DNA of 64,000 bases from Sordariomycetes sp. S80-01Y (GCA_037042185.1 JAXQJY010000019.1:1-64000); one strand, 5' to 3'. Positions 32,636 through 44,466 are shown, counted from the stretch's first letter. Made by a program: numbers and translations. The notes: generated by a model from the sequence alone, not told the origin.

Positions 32636-33955
32636 TTCCACCGCCAACAGACTGGAATTATAGACTTTGGGCTTATGATGAATCTTATCTATAAACTTGC
32701 TGCTATGAGGTGACGGACATTGAGGAATTTGCTTGAGGAGGGCCAATTGAGCGAGCCGCGAGTAATCCACCTTCCAGATTTCTTTTTATGTAACGTGGCC
32801 TAGCTTTACAGCCAAAACGAGGGCTTTTCCAACGAATGCTCTTTCAAAACCTACACACTTTCACCTCGTATTGTTTGCGCCCGCTTGACGGGATGCATTT
32901 GAAGTTCTCCACTTTCAATCGCTATGGCGCACATACCATCTCCAATCTGCCCACAGCTGATCTCGACTCGACTGGGTCTTGTCCGACAGGATCGAGTAGG
33001 TATTGCGGCGGTTCTCTCGCCAATAGGCAAGCTTATCGGCGATTGTAGCCTGGCTCTCTGGCTTCAAGGAAGCGAAACGCTTGGAAGATCTCTCGGCTGG
33101 CATGTTGGCACTCGTCTTTGGTTTTAGGACTCAGACTACAGACACGACGGGACGAGGACGGAAAGGGCGGTTTATAATCCCCGGGCGAGCCCGAGCTGCC
33201 GGGCCCCTGTCTACCAGCAAGGCATCTGCCTGCTCTTTCACGTGTACTGTGACCGCCCACGGTAGCCGCTATATCCTCCAGCGGGTAGGGCGTGATGATA
33301 AGGGTGTGGGTGTGGGTGTGGAAAGCTACGCGGCTCAAAAGAAGGAAGATGTGTAGGCGCTTCCGGTAAAGGCTCGGAAAACAGACGACGGGGAGAGCAG
33401 TAACAGAGGGGGCGCTGCCGTGCAGCCAAAACGGTGGGGTGGACACGCAGCGTCCCGAGAGAGAAAAACGGCGAGGGCCCACGGGGAGTAAGATCACGTG
33501 ATGCGGGATCACCACTAGTAAGCCTCCCCTCAGCGGCTTGACTATGGGAGAGCGGACGGGATCCCGTATTTTCCACTGGGTATGGTCGTATGTACCAGCA
33601 AAGGTTCTTTTTAGCCTTATATAGCAGATCCCATACCAATGAGGCTTTTGAGCCCCTGCTTACGCCCCGCCACCTTATTTGCTTAACCATCCAACCCCAT
33701 GTAAAAGACTGGGGTTACACCATGCCGGACAGCTTCCAAGCCTTGGGACTTTAGCGACCTCCCGCCTTTGGCTTAGCGACACCAAACTCTCGATGGGAAC
33801 CCCTCATCATCAATATTGGAGAAGCTGCGCAGCTCACTGTTTAAAAGAATGGGATCCCTCGCTTCTCGAAATGCTCCTCTTTCTCTTGAGGAGGAAGCAC
33901 TCCTCTCATCACAATTGCTCTTGTCTTGTAGATTCTGGGAGACATAGTCGCCAAT
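32636..33955. other. Intergenic region before the S33 peptidase
   Basis: About 1.3 kb. Small ORFs on both strands have no recognisable family. A short GTGTGG run lies at about 33303-33321. Presumably holds the IDO 3' end and the peptidase promoter; nothing else seen. Confidence 0.5.
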
Positions 33956-35431
33956 ATGCTCGGAATTGCTAAAGTGGCCATGCGCCTCTCCGCGCTGGTC
34001 TCTGTCGTCACGATGGCAGTGACCGCAGAGACCATCCCTGCCGCCGAGCTCGTCAGCAGCAAGGCTCACATCGTCCCGGGGCCTCTGCGCGTCACCGAGC
34101 TCACCTTCCGCGTGCCGTTGGATTACGATGACGCCGACGGTGAGAAAATCACCCTGTTCGGCCGGTCTGTCACTCCCTATGAGATCCCAATCGTGCCATC
34201 CGACTCTGATGAGGAAGCTTCTCCTCTGCCGTACATGGTCTACTTGGAGGGCGGCCCAGGCTTCGGCAACCGAGAGCCCCAGGACCACCCTCTGACGAGC
34301 ACTGCCCTTGAGCGTGGCTACCAGGTCCTCTACCTGGACCACCGCGGCACAGGTTACAGCACTCCTGTGTCCACCAAGATGCTGAACCAGCTCGAGGGCG
34401 GCGAGGACGCTCAAGTCGACTACCTCCGTCTCATGCGCCAGGACAACACCGTCCGTGATTGCGAGTCTGTTCGCAAGGCCTTGACCAAGGGCATGTCGGA
34501 CAGCCAATCCAAGTGGTCCATCTTCGGCCAGTCCTACGGCGGATTCGTCAGCCTCAGCTACCTTTCCCTCCACCCCAAGGGCCTGCGCGAGGTTTTCCTC
34601 ACCGGCGGCCTAGCCCCTGTCGGCAAGTCAGCAGAGCAAGTGTACGAGTCCCTTTACCCTCGGGTCATGAAGCGCAACACGGCCTACTACAAGAAGTTCC
34701 CCGAGGATATCAAGAATGTGCGCCAGGTCGCAAGCTACATCGAGGAACAGGGTGGCAGCGTCGACCTTCCAGCCGGCGGCAGCCTGACCGTCCCTCGCCT
34801 CATGACCATCGGCATCGACTTTGGAGGCGCTGGTGGCTTTGACTCCGTTCACACGACCATCAAGAACTTGAAAATGTCTCTCGACCAGTTTGGCTTCCTT
34901 TCCAGGGCCTCGCTTGCTCCCATGGAGACCTTCACTGCTTTCGACACCAACATCATTTACGCCATTCTTCACGAGGCTATCTACTGCAACGGGCCCAACG
35001 ATGTATCTAACTGGGCTTCTGACCGTGTTGCCAGAGAGCTCAACCTGTTCTCTTGGCTGTCTTCCAACGGCTCTGTGCCCAGCAACTCCAGCGAGCCTCT
35101 GCTGTTCGCTGGCGAGAACATCTTCCCCTTCTTCTTCGACACATACCCTGAGCTCATCCCTCTGAAGAGCGTTGCCAACAAGCTTGCTGCCGTCGACGAC
35201 TGGACGTACATCTACGACAAGGAGCAACTTGCTAAGAACGAAGTCCCCGTCTACGCTGCTACATACATTGACGACCTGTACGTCGACTATGAGTACTCAA
35301 AGGACACTGCGAAGCTCGTCAAGGGCACCAAGACGTGGGAAACCAACGCTTACTACCACTCGGGTCTGAGGACCAACACAGAGGAGGTCTTGGGTGCGCT
35401 GTTCAACCTCCGGGATAATGTAATAGATTAA
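33956..35431 (+). CDS. Secreted S33 prolyl aminopeptidase (alpha/beta hydrolase)
   Basis: Single exon, 491 residues. A hydrophobic N-terminus (about residues 8-24, ending near TAET) looks like a signal peptide. The alpha/beta-hydrolase core has the oxyanion-hole motif GGPGFG (99-104), DHRGTGYS (129-136), nucleophile elbow GQSYGG (Ser193), a probable acid in YIDDLYVD (about 440) and the terminal His in YYHSGLR (about 468). This is the proline iminopeptidase/prolyl tripeptidyl peptidase family, which removes N-terminal proline or related residues from peptides. Its position between biosynthetic genes suggests processing or degradation of proline-containing peptides, but it could be an unrelated nutritional protease. 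Codon use is GC3-rich, suggesting good expression. Confidence 0.9.
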   Translation: MLGIAKVAMRLSALVSVVTMAVTAETIPAAELVSSKAHIVPGPLRVTELTFRVPLDYDDADGEKITLFGRSVTPYEIPIVPSDSDEEASPLPYMVYLEGGPGFGNREPQDHPLTSTALERGYQVLYLDHRGTGYSTPVSTKMLNQLEGGEDAQVDYLRLMRQDNTVRDCESVRKALTKGMSDSQSKWSIFGQSYGGFVSLSYLSLHPKGLREVFLTGGLAPVGKSAEQVYESLYPRVMKRNTAYYKKFPEDIKNVRQVASYIEEQGGSVDLPAGGSLTVPRLMTIGIDFGGAGGFDSVHTTIKNLKMSLDQFGFLSRASLAPMETFTAFDTNIIYAILHEAIYCNGPNDVSNWASDRVARELNLFSWLSSNGSVPSNSSEPLLFAGENIFPFFFDTYPELIPLKSVANKLAAVDDWTYIYDKEQLAKNEVPVYAATYIDDLYVDYEYSKDTAKLVKGTKTWETNAYYHSGLRTNTEEVLGALFNLRDNVID

Positions 35432-36025
35432 TGTCCGAGACAAAAGAACCTGACTTTCCGTCTCAGCTCATGTGAGCTTTGAATAAATAAGAAATAGCAT
35501 ATTCAGCACACCAAGCGTCTCAAGTTATTATAAATTTCATCTATCGCTCTGGTGACAGACCAATTCGGTCAGCAATTGCTTGTATCACGGTAGACAGAAC
35601 GTATGGACGAATGCCTTTCGCGTCTTGACTCAATGTAGAAAGCAGAGATATACCTCATGGAACGAAAGATCAGTACTGACTGTTCAGCTCGGCATCCCGA
35701 GCTGCTTGTGAAATACGCAGGCACAGCACAAACCAGAACTTGACGGAATTCCGTGTTTCTTACTACATGCAATTGGGCCAGAAAAAAGAGGACCACCGAA
35801 TGTGAAATATACGTGGGTCAAGAGAAAGAATCTGGAGAGAAACATTCCAAACAAATTCGCTGTCTAAGCTCGTCCATGCTCGAAACTCAAAACTGATGTG
35901 TCTAGGTAGGGGAGTCGCCATACCGATCAGAAGGCGATGGAAGCTGCTCCAGCAGCAACTCCAACGTCAATAGGGAAAAAATGTCTCGGGAGAATTATGC
36001 AACCAACATTCCAATCTGGTGAGCC
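35432..36025. other. Convergent intergenic region
   Basis: About 600 bp between the convergent peptidase and glycosyltransferase stops. Contains AATAAATAAG at about 35481, a likely poly(A) signal for the peptidase. No gene seen. Confidence 0.5.
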
Positions 36026-37726
36026 TCAGCCAGCTACACGAGCCAGCTTCGCCACCTCCCTGGCAGCTATGTCACGTCCCTTTCCACGAGCGCGCACCGT
36101 TTCGCCCAATGCTTTCGCGCGGTCGTGCAGGTTGGTGCTCTGGATGACATGCAAGATACTGCTGCTCAAGCAATCTGCCGTCCATTCAGGACTTGTCTCC
36201 CTGCAGCCCCAGAAGCCTACTTCCAGAGTCTCAGCCAGTGCCGCGAAGCTGTACAAATCCGCCCACAGGGGGAGGACCACTTGAGGTATGCCAGCGCTGT
36301 TTACGTACTTAGCAAAAGCTCTTGAGACTATGGGTCCCGGAAGACTTACGAAATGGCCTCATGATAGCACCCTGATCCTCCATGGTGAACCGAGACGGCT
36401 ATGTGCCCCGATTCAAGCAGTGCGTATGGATCCGCCCCCAGCCAGTCTGGCATGAGGAGTCGATCTCCGAGATACGGCTTTAGAGGGGTAAGATAGTCTT
36501 CGGAGACCTCGCCGTAGGGGTTGAATTTCCAAATAATTTGAACGTTTGACTGTGCCAAGATGTCAGCTATGGCAGCTGCAAACGCCACGGCTCGTTCTTG
36601 TGTGTACTGGTCTCGGTCAGCGAGGTTTCCAAGCAACATTTCTGTCAGGAGAACACACAGAAACGCTGCTGCCGAGGTTAATTAGGACCGTCGGAGCCCT
36701 CGACATCCAAGCTACCAGCTCGGAGTCCTGCTGCTCCGCCGGCGCAGAGTGAACAAGAATGGGACCAGCTGAGGTAACATTCTCCGGAACAACATCAACG
36801 GGAATGCTGGCGCCGTCCGTGTGCATCGTAATCCAAGGGACATCGGGACGGTGCATGTGCATAAAGTCAATGGGCTCTTTGAGACCGAGCTTGCGCAGAG
36901 CGGCTTGCTTGCGGCGTAGATCTGGGCCAGCCATGACGCTGTAAATGTACCGGGCATTGATGTACACATTTTCTGGGATTTGAGACCAAGGGATCGGGAA
37001 TGAGAAACCAGACGACATACTGAACATGCTCTGGTCAGTATACGCAACGGTGCAAGCTCAACTTACGTCAACTTACGCAGGATATTTCCAAAACATGCCA
37101 CCGTAGGGCTGTATAGCAAGGAAGTTGTCTACATGTGTGTTTGGCGTGAGAATGATGTGCTGGCGGTTTTTGTCCCGCGTGCTGTCGATGGCGGGCCGAA
37201 AGAGGCTGTCTACTATAACGACGGCCGGATCAACCTCATCGATCAAGTCCCCAATCTCGGTGTACAGCTGGTAGAACTCATCTGCTTCCCAGGGGCAGAT
37301 AAAAGTTTGCATATTGTCCGCAAAATGCCCGATGCCCTTCCATCCCGGCTTGTTCATGACGTTGTCCATGTCCATGCCGGTCTTCTCAATGGCTTCAGCA
37401 TAGCGCTCGCCCTTGAGCTCGTGAAAAACAACATCCTTAGCCTCGGGGGTCGTCTGCTTTGCAAAAGATGAAATTCGGTCCGTCTTCTTCTTCACCATGT
37501 CCCACGACGCGTAGTGGACCTGAATCTCAGGGTGGTTCTGGAGCATGGCGAAGGCCGTGGCGATGAAGACGTTGGAAAGGCCATGCTCCTGGTTGGCGAT
37601 GAAGAGCGCCGTGTTGTTCCGCCCTTGGATGTAAGCTGGCCGCGGCTCGTCCTGGCCTTGGGCCGAGAAGAGGTACGCGACCGACGCGATAAGCAACGCG
37701 CCGAGTGAGAAGATGGTGGAGTACAT
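36026..37726 (-). CDS. UDP-glycosyltransferase (GT1 family)
   Basis: Four exons: 37726-37077, 37028-36659, 36606-36350 and 36296-36026, with introns of 48, 52 and 53 bp; 515 residues. The donor of intron 2 could instead lie 6 bp upstream. A hydrophobic N-terminal segment (about residues 5-22) suggests a signal peptide or anchor toward the ER lumen. The GT-B C-terminal half has VLINLGSS, IIWKFNP, the donor-binding HHGGSGCYHEA and GIPQVVLPLWADLYSFA, a fungal version of the UGT signature. It transfers a sugar from a UDP-sugar to a small molecule; here it may glycosylate the peptide product for tailoring or detoxification (inference). Confidence 0.88.
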
Positions 37727-38860
37727 GGTTGTCGATCTTGAAAGATGGCGGCGTGCGGACGCTTCTTAAATATGACTGAGACGCGACATCTGCATTATCG
37801 CACAAGACCTAAAATCTCACTAAGCACAACGATTCCATAGGTAAGCCGAGTCCGATACAGCAAATCGGCATTCTCGTAGGGCACGGCAGAGCTCCTCTGC
37901 CGCTGGGCCATCCTGGTTATATTTAGTGTGATTAGTTGCAATTACTCCCACAGCGCTAATCCCTGCTCAGCCCAACCAATCCTTCAACCAGCGCACGGGT
38001 ACACAACTTGGCTCCGGTACATTTCACAGTCTTTAATGCGTTGCATTGTTCTGTACAATTGGGCTTTGTGCAGCTGCAGCTCACCTGCGCCGCATGAGTG
38101 GAACGGAAAAGCTCGGCAGAAGTTGCCCCCGTGTGAAGCTCGTGCGACATGCTTTATCGTCTGATCTGAACCCGTAGCATCTATTCCTTCGCTATCCTAG
38201 GCGATAAGAGGGCGCTAAGCGGTTGCGTCGACTGTCACTCAACCATCACATATTCCGAAACGCCCATGAAATGAATCCCACGTCGCACCTGAATTAGCGC
38301 AGATCTGAGCATGAGATCGACGCTAGCCAATGGACTGCTGCATAATGGTGTCAACCTACGTACAACTCAAAGGTGTGCCCACGGCGGAGAGGGTAAACTA
38401 GCACAATTCGCAATTTTCAGCTACTCCACAACTTTATCAGATCTCGAGCCTGTCCACGGGCTTTGACATAGCCTTTGGGGAGATTTCGGCAATTTTGGCG
38501 GACGCTTATAAGCTTGATTCCATGTGAATATGGGCAGCAGGTCTGGGGTGGGGGTCCGTTGCGAACTGAGCAACAGCAGCATACATTCACTGCGACCTTC
38601 AAATCACATACAATATGAGTCGATTGTTGTTTCTGGCTAACTCAAAGCCCAGTGATTATAGAATTACCATTAATTCCAAGCTGGCATCTCGTTCCTGTCG
38701 CTGCCTCCTCTGCTTCTTTCAGCGACTGTCCACCAACTTGGACACTCTTCATGATTGACACAACGTCAATTTTTGCGGCCCTCATTTCCGCACCCTCCTA
38801 TCCTTTGTCGTTCTGTCTTTCTGATCATGGCTGGTTGCATTGTCATAAGCGGCCGACCCA
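37727..38860. other. Intergenic region upstream of the glycosyltransferase
   Basis: About 1.1 kb, with the UGT promoter at its left end and the 3' flank of the next minus-strand gene at its right. Short ORFs have no recognisable content. Confidence 0.45.
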
Positions 38861-39583
38861 CTAGTTCTCAGTCTGTGATTTGCGGTCTTCTGCATCGAGA
38901 GAAGGGGCGGAAGATGGCGCCCATGCTTGAAGAGAGTTGGTCGCATCATCCTTCTTGGAGTAGGCCGGGTTGTAATTCAGATCTGCTAAAAAGTCTGGCA
39001 TGGAGTTGACTTCCATTTCGAATTCTCGTGGTAGCCAATGTTGATGTCCCAAAGAAGCAATGTACAACTCAAAACTCAAGATCTCCTGGGGCGTTCTCGT
39101 GTCCTCCACGTCAAAGATAGGAACGGGCCCGACCTGTGTGCCAGTGTGCGGGTTCGCTTGTGCTGGTGTCTGTGCGGGAGCAGTGCTTGGTGTCCCCTGC
39201 TGTTGGACTTGACTGGAGGCACCAGCGGTGGTGTTTCCATCCCCCTGGCTCTGGGTGGGGACACCGTGATTCATAGAGCTTGGGGGGGGCATAGGGGGCT
39301 CAGGATAGACAGAAGGGAGGCCTATCATGATCGGGGGCCGCCCTTGCGGAGCTGCCACCATCAACAAGTCCTTGTCGTCCTCAATCACGATTGGTGCAGC
39401 GATGGAGCCTGGAAGTTGGGGTTGCTCCTCCGCAGGTAGAGCGGGGGATTTGTTAAAGATGTAGGCTCCATGGTCGTTAGGGCCGCACTTTTGCAACATC
39501 AAAGCCTCGTGCATGACCACAACCCTGTAGTGCTGTTGAGGAACCGGGCCGGTCTGGCGAAACTCGTTGTTGGTGACATCCAT
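38861..39583 (-). CDS. Hypothetical Pro/Gln-rich protein
   Basis: Single open frame of 240 residues with an ATG at 39583. I recognise no family. The N-terminal 45 residues look folded (VVVMHEALMLQKCG). The middle (about 60-155) is rich in Pro, Gln, Ser and Thr and probably disordered. The C-terminal 70 residues contain FELYIASLGHQHWLPREFEM and end in a polar tail. There is no signal peptide or membrane segment. It lies between the glycosyltransferase and the core genes, so membership of the peptide cluster is uncertain. It could be an orphan regulator or a lineage-specific protein. Confidence 0.55.
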   Translation of the reverse strand: MDVTNNEFRQTGPVPQQHYRVVVMHEALMLQKCGPNDHGAYIFNKSPALPAEEQPQLPGSIAAPIVIEDDKDLLMVAAPQGRPPIMIGLPSVYPEPPMPPPSSMNHGVPTQSQGDGNTTAGASSQVQQQGTPSTAPAQTPAQANPHTGTQVGPVPIFDVEDTRTPQEILSFELYIASLGHQHWLPREFEMEVNSMPDFLADLNYNPAYSKKDDATNSLQAWAPSSAPSLDAEDRKSQTEN

Positions 39584-40851
39584 CTTGAAATCGAAGTGGT
39601 GATGTGCGGAGAATAGTCTAAAGCATCAAAGATAGAAAGTAATATAACAATTCCGTTAAGGCTGTTTGGTTGTCGTGTTATCCCAGATGTGGAAAAGCAG
39701 GTGTAACGCTTTTTGTGCCGGCGGGTGGGAGCGGACGAGCGTTGGGGTGCTCGTTGGTGTTGGACAGGCAGAGAAACGGTGCAAGATTCTGCGTTAAATA
39801 GGGCGGATGTAAAGGACAGAATACTTCTTTTTGTTAGTATGTTCAGTCCTAGAAGGCTATTATCGGAAAATGCACCAAAGGGCTCGCAAAACAGTGAAGG
39901 ACTGTGGGTGCCAACCCAGTAAACTGGTCAGAATGCAGAGACGCTTCCTGAGATGGTCTTAAGCTCCGTGCTGCATCTGATGCTCGCGAGTCGGAAGGCA
40001 TATCTGACGCCATACTTGGACTTTCATTCGTCAGCCTTAGCCATATCCACGGTTCTGCCTTTGCTGGGCAGCATGGCTCGACCAAGAGTACGCATCTAGA
40101 CCCCATCCTGGGCGGCGTTTTAATGGATGGACGTGTCAATTTTCGGCATGGGAGGGATTTGAGTCAGAGCACCTCGTCATCTCTACAGGAGCGATCTTTA
40201 CCCATTTAAGCACATGGGAGAGTGCACATTGGGGCCACAATCTGGGATGCCATGTGATTCCGGTGCGGCAAGAGAATCGCCTCCCTTCTCGTAAGTGGGC
40301 AAGACACCCCGCTTACCACACTGTGATTATTCCATTTGAGATGCCTGTGGATATGATCTCTCTGCAAAAATTTGAAACGGCAGGCAAAGTCGGTTTCTGA
40401 CATGTACGCACCGCTGCCCGATCTCATGTCTCCATTGACCAGTCTCGGCTTTAGCCATCCATCGTACATTGAAGGTTTTCCGAATCTCTGTTGCAACGAA
40501 TCGGCGCTCGTCTCGTGGGGAAAGATCCGGGAGTTAATCGAAAAGCTGGGGGTAGCCTTCGCCTAGGCCGGACAGTGCTGAACAGTGCCGTGTGTCATCG
40601 ACCCCCTTTCTCGAAGCTTAAGTGTGTCGAGTGAGACACGCACAAACAGCAGCCAGAGGGAGAGAATTGCAGCCAAATTTCAAAATTTTGTTTGGAGGCA
40701 AGTCAAGAATTGTAGAGGCTTAGTATATTAGACGCAGGGCCGTGCATAGCGCTGGGTTTAAACTGGACTCGAGAAGCAGTTGCTGTCACCGTGGAGGCAT
40801 CGTATCAAAGGTTCCGCGGTCCTATTATAGAGATACAACAAGGATCCGGCT
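39584..40851. other. Intergenic region at the cluster/core-gene boundary
   Basis: About 1.27 kb without a convincing gene. Short ORFs (39849-40139 minus; 40372-40566 plus) lack family features. It separates the accessory genes on the left from conserved core genes on the right. Confidence 0.5.
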
Positions 40852-42162
40852 CTATACGACCTCCTTCACCATCTTGCCTCCCTGCAAACCCCCCTTAACA
40901 AACAATTGGCCCACTGGTCCTTCTGCCATCTCCGTCGGCACTCCAACGCGACACCCATTCTTGTTACTCGTCCAACGGATGAAAGCGGGTTTGACCTTGG
41001 AGCTGTCGTCGTCGGGTGTGCCCTCTGCTGCAGCTGCCGCTGCTGCGGCTTTCTTGTTGACCTTGGGGGCTTGCTTCTTGAGCAGCTTGTTGATTGTTTC
41101 CATCTGCGCTGTCTGTCAGTGCGCCGTGAGAACCCAACACGACGAGGTGAACTGACCTTGACTTCCTCGTTGCGCTTCTCGCTGAGGTTCCGTCGCCGAC
41201 GGGCCATCTCCTGCCTGCGCATGTTCTGCTCCTCCTGGGTGAAGACCTTCTTGGCTTGGACCTCTGCACGCAGTTATTAGCATCGCCATCGAATCCCAGC
41301 AGTGATTGGAGAGCCTACCATTAGACAATTCCATGAAGTCTTGCGGGCCTTCCTCAAAGCGAGCCCTCTGTCTCCGGCTCATCTTTGTCAGATCCGGCTC
41401 CTCGTCGTCGCTGCCATCCAACGAGTCGAGATCGGCCGCGTCTTCACCCTCGGCGTCAAGATCTACGTCTTCCTCGCCTTCGGCATCTTCTTCCTCTTCA
41501 TCTTCTTCATCCCCTAGGCCCATCGTCTGGTCACCGGCCTCGCTGTCGGCGGGGTCGCTGAGCTCGTCGTCATCGTCGTCGTCGGGAACCACGCGTTGAG
41601 CCGCCGACCTGGCAGCTGGTTTCGAGTTCCCGTTGCGGGAGATTTTGATAGTCGGCGCTGCAGATGCGGGCTGCGGCTCCATGTCCACGTCTCCCTCGGC
41701 GTCGACGTCCTCGCCCTCCGCATCAACCTCCATGTCATCCTCGCCCTCTGCATCCTCATCCATCTCCTCATCCTCGTCATCATCGTCCAGCTGCGGCTCC
41801 TCCTCATCGTCATCGTCCTCCTCGTCGCTGGAGTCTACGACGTACTTCTTCTTGCCTCCGCGATCCCTTTTGCCGCTGACAATCTCACCACCCTCAAACG
41901 CCTCGCTCACCCCGCGCGACTTGTCTCCACCAGACTTGCGCGCGGCTTGGCGTAGTTTTGACGAAGGCACCTTGACCGTGACGTTGCGCTGCGGCGAGTC
42001 ATCCTCGTCGGCTGAATCGTCGTCGCGAACGGTCCGGTTGTTCCTTCGCGAAGACATTGTTGACCTCTGTGGTCGACTGCTAGGTTTCTCGTCAGCCCAC
42101 TGTGCATGGTCGGAGATGGCATCCTGAGCCTTGGTGGCTGCGGAGCGACGAGGGCGAGGCAT
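40852..42162 (-). CDS. ies2: INO80 complex subunit Ies2-like (PAPA-1 domain)
   Basis: Three exons: 42162-41319, 41263-41157 and 41103-40852, introns of 55 and 53 bp with GT-AG ends; 400 residues. The N-terminus is basic and Ser-rich. Residues about 110-245 are a long run of Asp/Glu with repeated DAEGED units. The PAPA-1-like segment follows (LTKMSRRQRARFEE, then KVFTQEEQNMRRQEMARRRR, then INKLLKKQAPK), and the C-terminus has a small conserved region (WTSNKNGCRVGVP). Ies2/INO80B is an activating subunit of the INO80 chromatin-remodelling complex in the nucleus. The poly-acidic tract probably contacts histones. Confidence 0.85.
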
Positions 42163-43416
42163 GATGGTGTTGGCAATGATGTGAAGGAGCTAGGTTGGTG
42201 ATGCAGTAAATGGAGGTTGAGCGATGGCAAGGCTGGTGGTCGGGGTGGCAAGCTCGGAGGCCAATGAGGTGTGACGAGGCGTTGCTGCGCAGACGGAGGC
42301 CAAGCACGCGTCCCGTATCACTAGCAGACAAGCCAGCGCCAACCGCGTGAGGCCGGCCGGGATGATGCTCGCTGACGCTGCTCGCGGCGGGCGGATTGTT
42401 TAGGTCTTTTGTCACACCTGCAGCGCCAGTCCCATCATGTGATCTGCCGTCCTTCGTTGCATGCGACCCTAGCTAAGGAAGGTAGGCTTGAAGCACCGAC
42501 TCCCTCCCCTCATGATCCGGAGCAGCCGCCTCCAGTCCAACACTCACCGACTGTAGGAGCCGCACTTGCGACCTGTCACCTCCGCCCCCATTGGCGCATC
42601 AAGTTGCTTTTCTGGAGGTTCACTGACACTGAAATTGCACTTACTCTGATTAAACGGATTGTTCAACCCCTGCTCTGAACAGCAACGTGAGAAATGAGCG
42701 CGCTGGTCAATGATGTCGCTCCTTTCTCAGCGCCTGTCCTCGTCTCTGCGTGCTGATCTGGCGTCCTCAGATTGGGTCGCGCGTCGAGTCAATGGGTGAC
42801 GAGATCGACACCAATGCGACGCGCTTCGGCGGCAATGTGCCGTGAGATGAATTGCGAAGAGTGAGTCGTGTCGCAAGGTCGAGCACCACGCTGGCCCGGC
42901 TACAGGGTCGATTGTAGCCGCACAGAGGATTAGGCTGTGTTTGACGATTCTTCCTGCCTCTAGTCGTCCCGCTATGCCTGGTTCGATGTATTGGGCGAGT
43001 TCGTAATGATGATGTGGTGATGCTCAATTCGCTCTTCCTTGGTGTTTTGGCTCACCGACGCTCCCTTCGAGACCCACAATGCTGTGTTTTGCTTAACCTG
43101 TACCGAGTACCACACCATTGTCACCCAAGCTAGGTTAACCGTGAAGGAGTAATTCAAGAAAATGAATTTCTTGGCAGTCTTGCTCAAGGGGATACCATAG
43201 TAGGCCAGAATCTTACACAAAGCTTGAATGTGCCAATCCAGGGGTCCACGTGATCATGCTGCCCATGGCATACTCCCGTCACCCCAGCCGTGACGTCGGC
43301 TCTCCGAGCCTCGGTACATGCCAAACCGAACCTTACCCGCCGCTTCCACCACCCGTCGCCCTCACAGCACCGCTCGTTCCACGTCCTCCCGTCCACAGCA
43401 TAGTCGCACAAGCATA
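42163..43416. promoter_or_regulatory. Divergent region between ies2 and pex14/17
   Basis: About 1.25 kb between two divergent start codons. Short ORFs on both strands have no recognisable content. Presumably promoters for both genes. Confidence 0.5.
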
Positions 43417-44466
43417 ATGGCCGACTCAGACGACGACAAACCCTCCAGCATACCGGCGTGGCAGCGTGACGCCCAGTCCAAGGACGCGACCACGGACGAG
43501 CCGCAGCCCGCGCAAGATCACCTCGAGACGGCCCGGCGGTTCCTGGAGGACGAGAACGTGAAGGATCAGTCGAGGGACAAGAAGGTTGCTTTCTTGAAGG
43601 GGAAGGGCATTAAGGATGGGGACATTGAGAAGCTGTTAGGTGTCGCGGGAGCTGAGTCCACAGACGAGGTAGGCTTCCCAACTATTCTTGCCAACGACTG
43701 CTAACGTCTCCAGGCGCAGCCACCGACTTCTTCACAAACATCGGCGCCTAGCGCTCCATCAACGTCAGCGACACTCGACTCTACGAACGATCGCGCCCCC
43801 ATCATAACCTACCCCGAATTCCTCGCTTCCAAGACTGAAGAAGCGAAAGCTCCTCTAATCACAACACAGCACCTCCTCACTACCCTCCAAATAACGTCAT
43901 TCCTCTCCGCCGTCCTCGTCGGGACTTCCAAGTTCCTGCTCACACCCATGCTCGAGCGCTTAACCTCGGCGCGCGTCGAGCTTCACGACGATGTGCACAC
44001 CCGCCTGGACAAGCTACTGGAGGCTCTAGAGAAGAGCGTCAGCGTCGTACCGGAGGTCAAGTCGAAGAAGCTGCAGATGGAAGAAGAAGACGAAGATCCG
44101 ACAGAGTGCTTCCACATTGACGCCGCGACACAAACGACCTCTTACCTCCCCACATCATCCTCCGAGATGCCCAAGGCTCCACCCTCGGAAGTCCAAGCTA
44201 CCAGGCTCGCTGGGATTACAAAGTCTTTGGGCGACATCCGCGATGGATTGACATCCCAAACAGAGGATTTGGGTGATATCAAAATGCTAGTCGATGTGTT
44301 CAGGGACGATCTTGACACATTGACTTACAAGGTGCCAGCGGAGCTAGAGGTATACGGTTCGGCAGCCCATAAGAAGGAGCCGGATGACGAGACGAAGAAG
44401 GTCCGGGACAGTATTAGGAGGATCAAGGGGATGCTACTGACAACGAGAAGTTTCCCTTCTAGGTAG
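43417..44466 (+). CDS. Peroxisomal docking protein Pex14/Pex17-like
   Basis: Two exons, 43417-43668 and 43714-44466, with a 45-bp intron (GTAGGC...CTAACGTCTCCAG); 334 residues. The N-terminal Pex14 domain is visible at about residues 30-70 (LETARRFLEDENVKDQSRDK, then KVAFLKGKGIKDGDIEKLLG). A hydrophobic segment near residue 150 (LQITSFLSAVLVGTSKFLL) may be the membrane region, followed by coiled-coil-like stretches (LERLTSARVELHDDVHTRLD). This is the filamentous-fungal Pex14/17 type of docking-complex peroxin. It binds Pex5/Pex14 at the peroxisome membrane for matrix-protein import. Canonical Pex14 is the alternative. Confidence 0.75.

Noticed and set aside
33293-33325. GTGTGG-rich stretch as a regulatory repeat
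   Set aside because: Very short and imperfect simple sequence; nothing ties it to a function.
33773-34573. Long minus-strand frame over the S33 peptidase
   Set aside because: Shadow of a GC3-rich coding region; no family features, while the plus strand has complete catalytic motifs.
38647-38663. CCCAGTGATTATAGAA shared with the retroelement near 2499-2514
   Set aside because: A 16-bp match between two places in 64 kb is about what chance allows; no longer similarity around it.
40372-40566. Small plus-strand frame in the boundary region
   Set aside because: Too short, with no family features or neighbouring exons.
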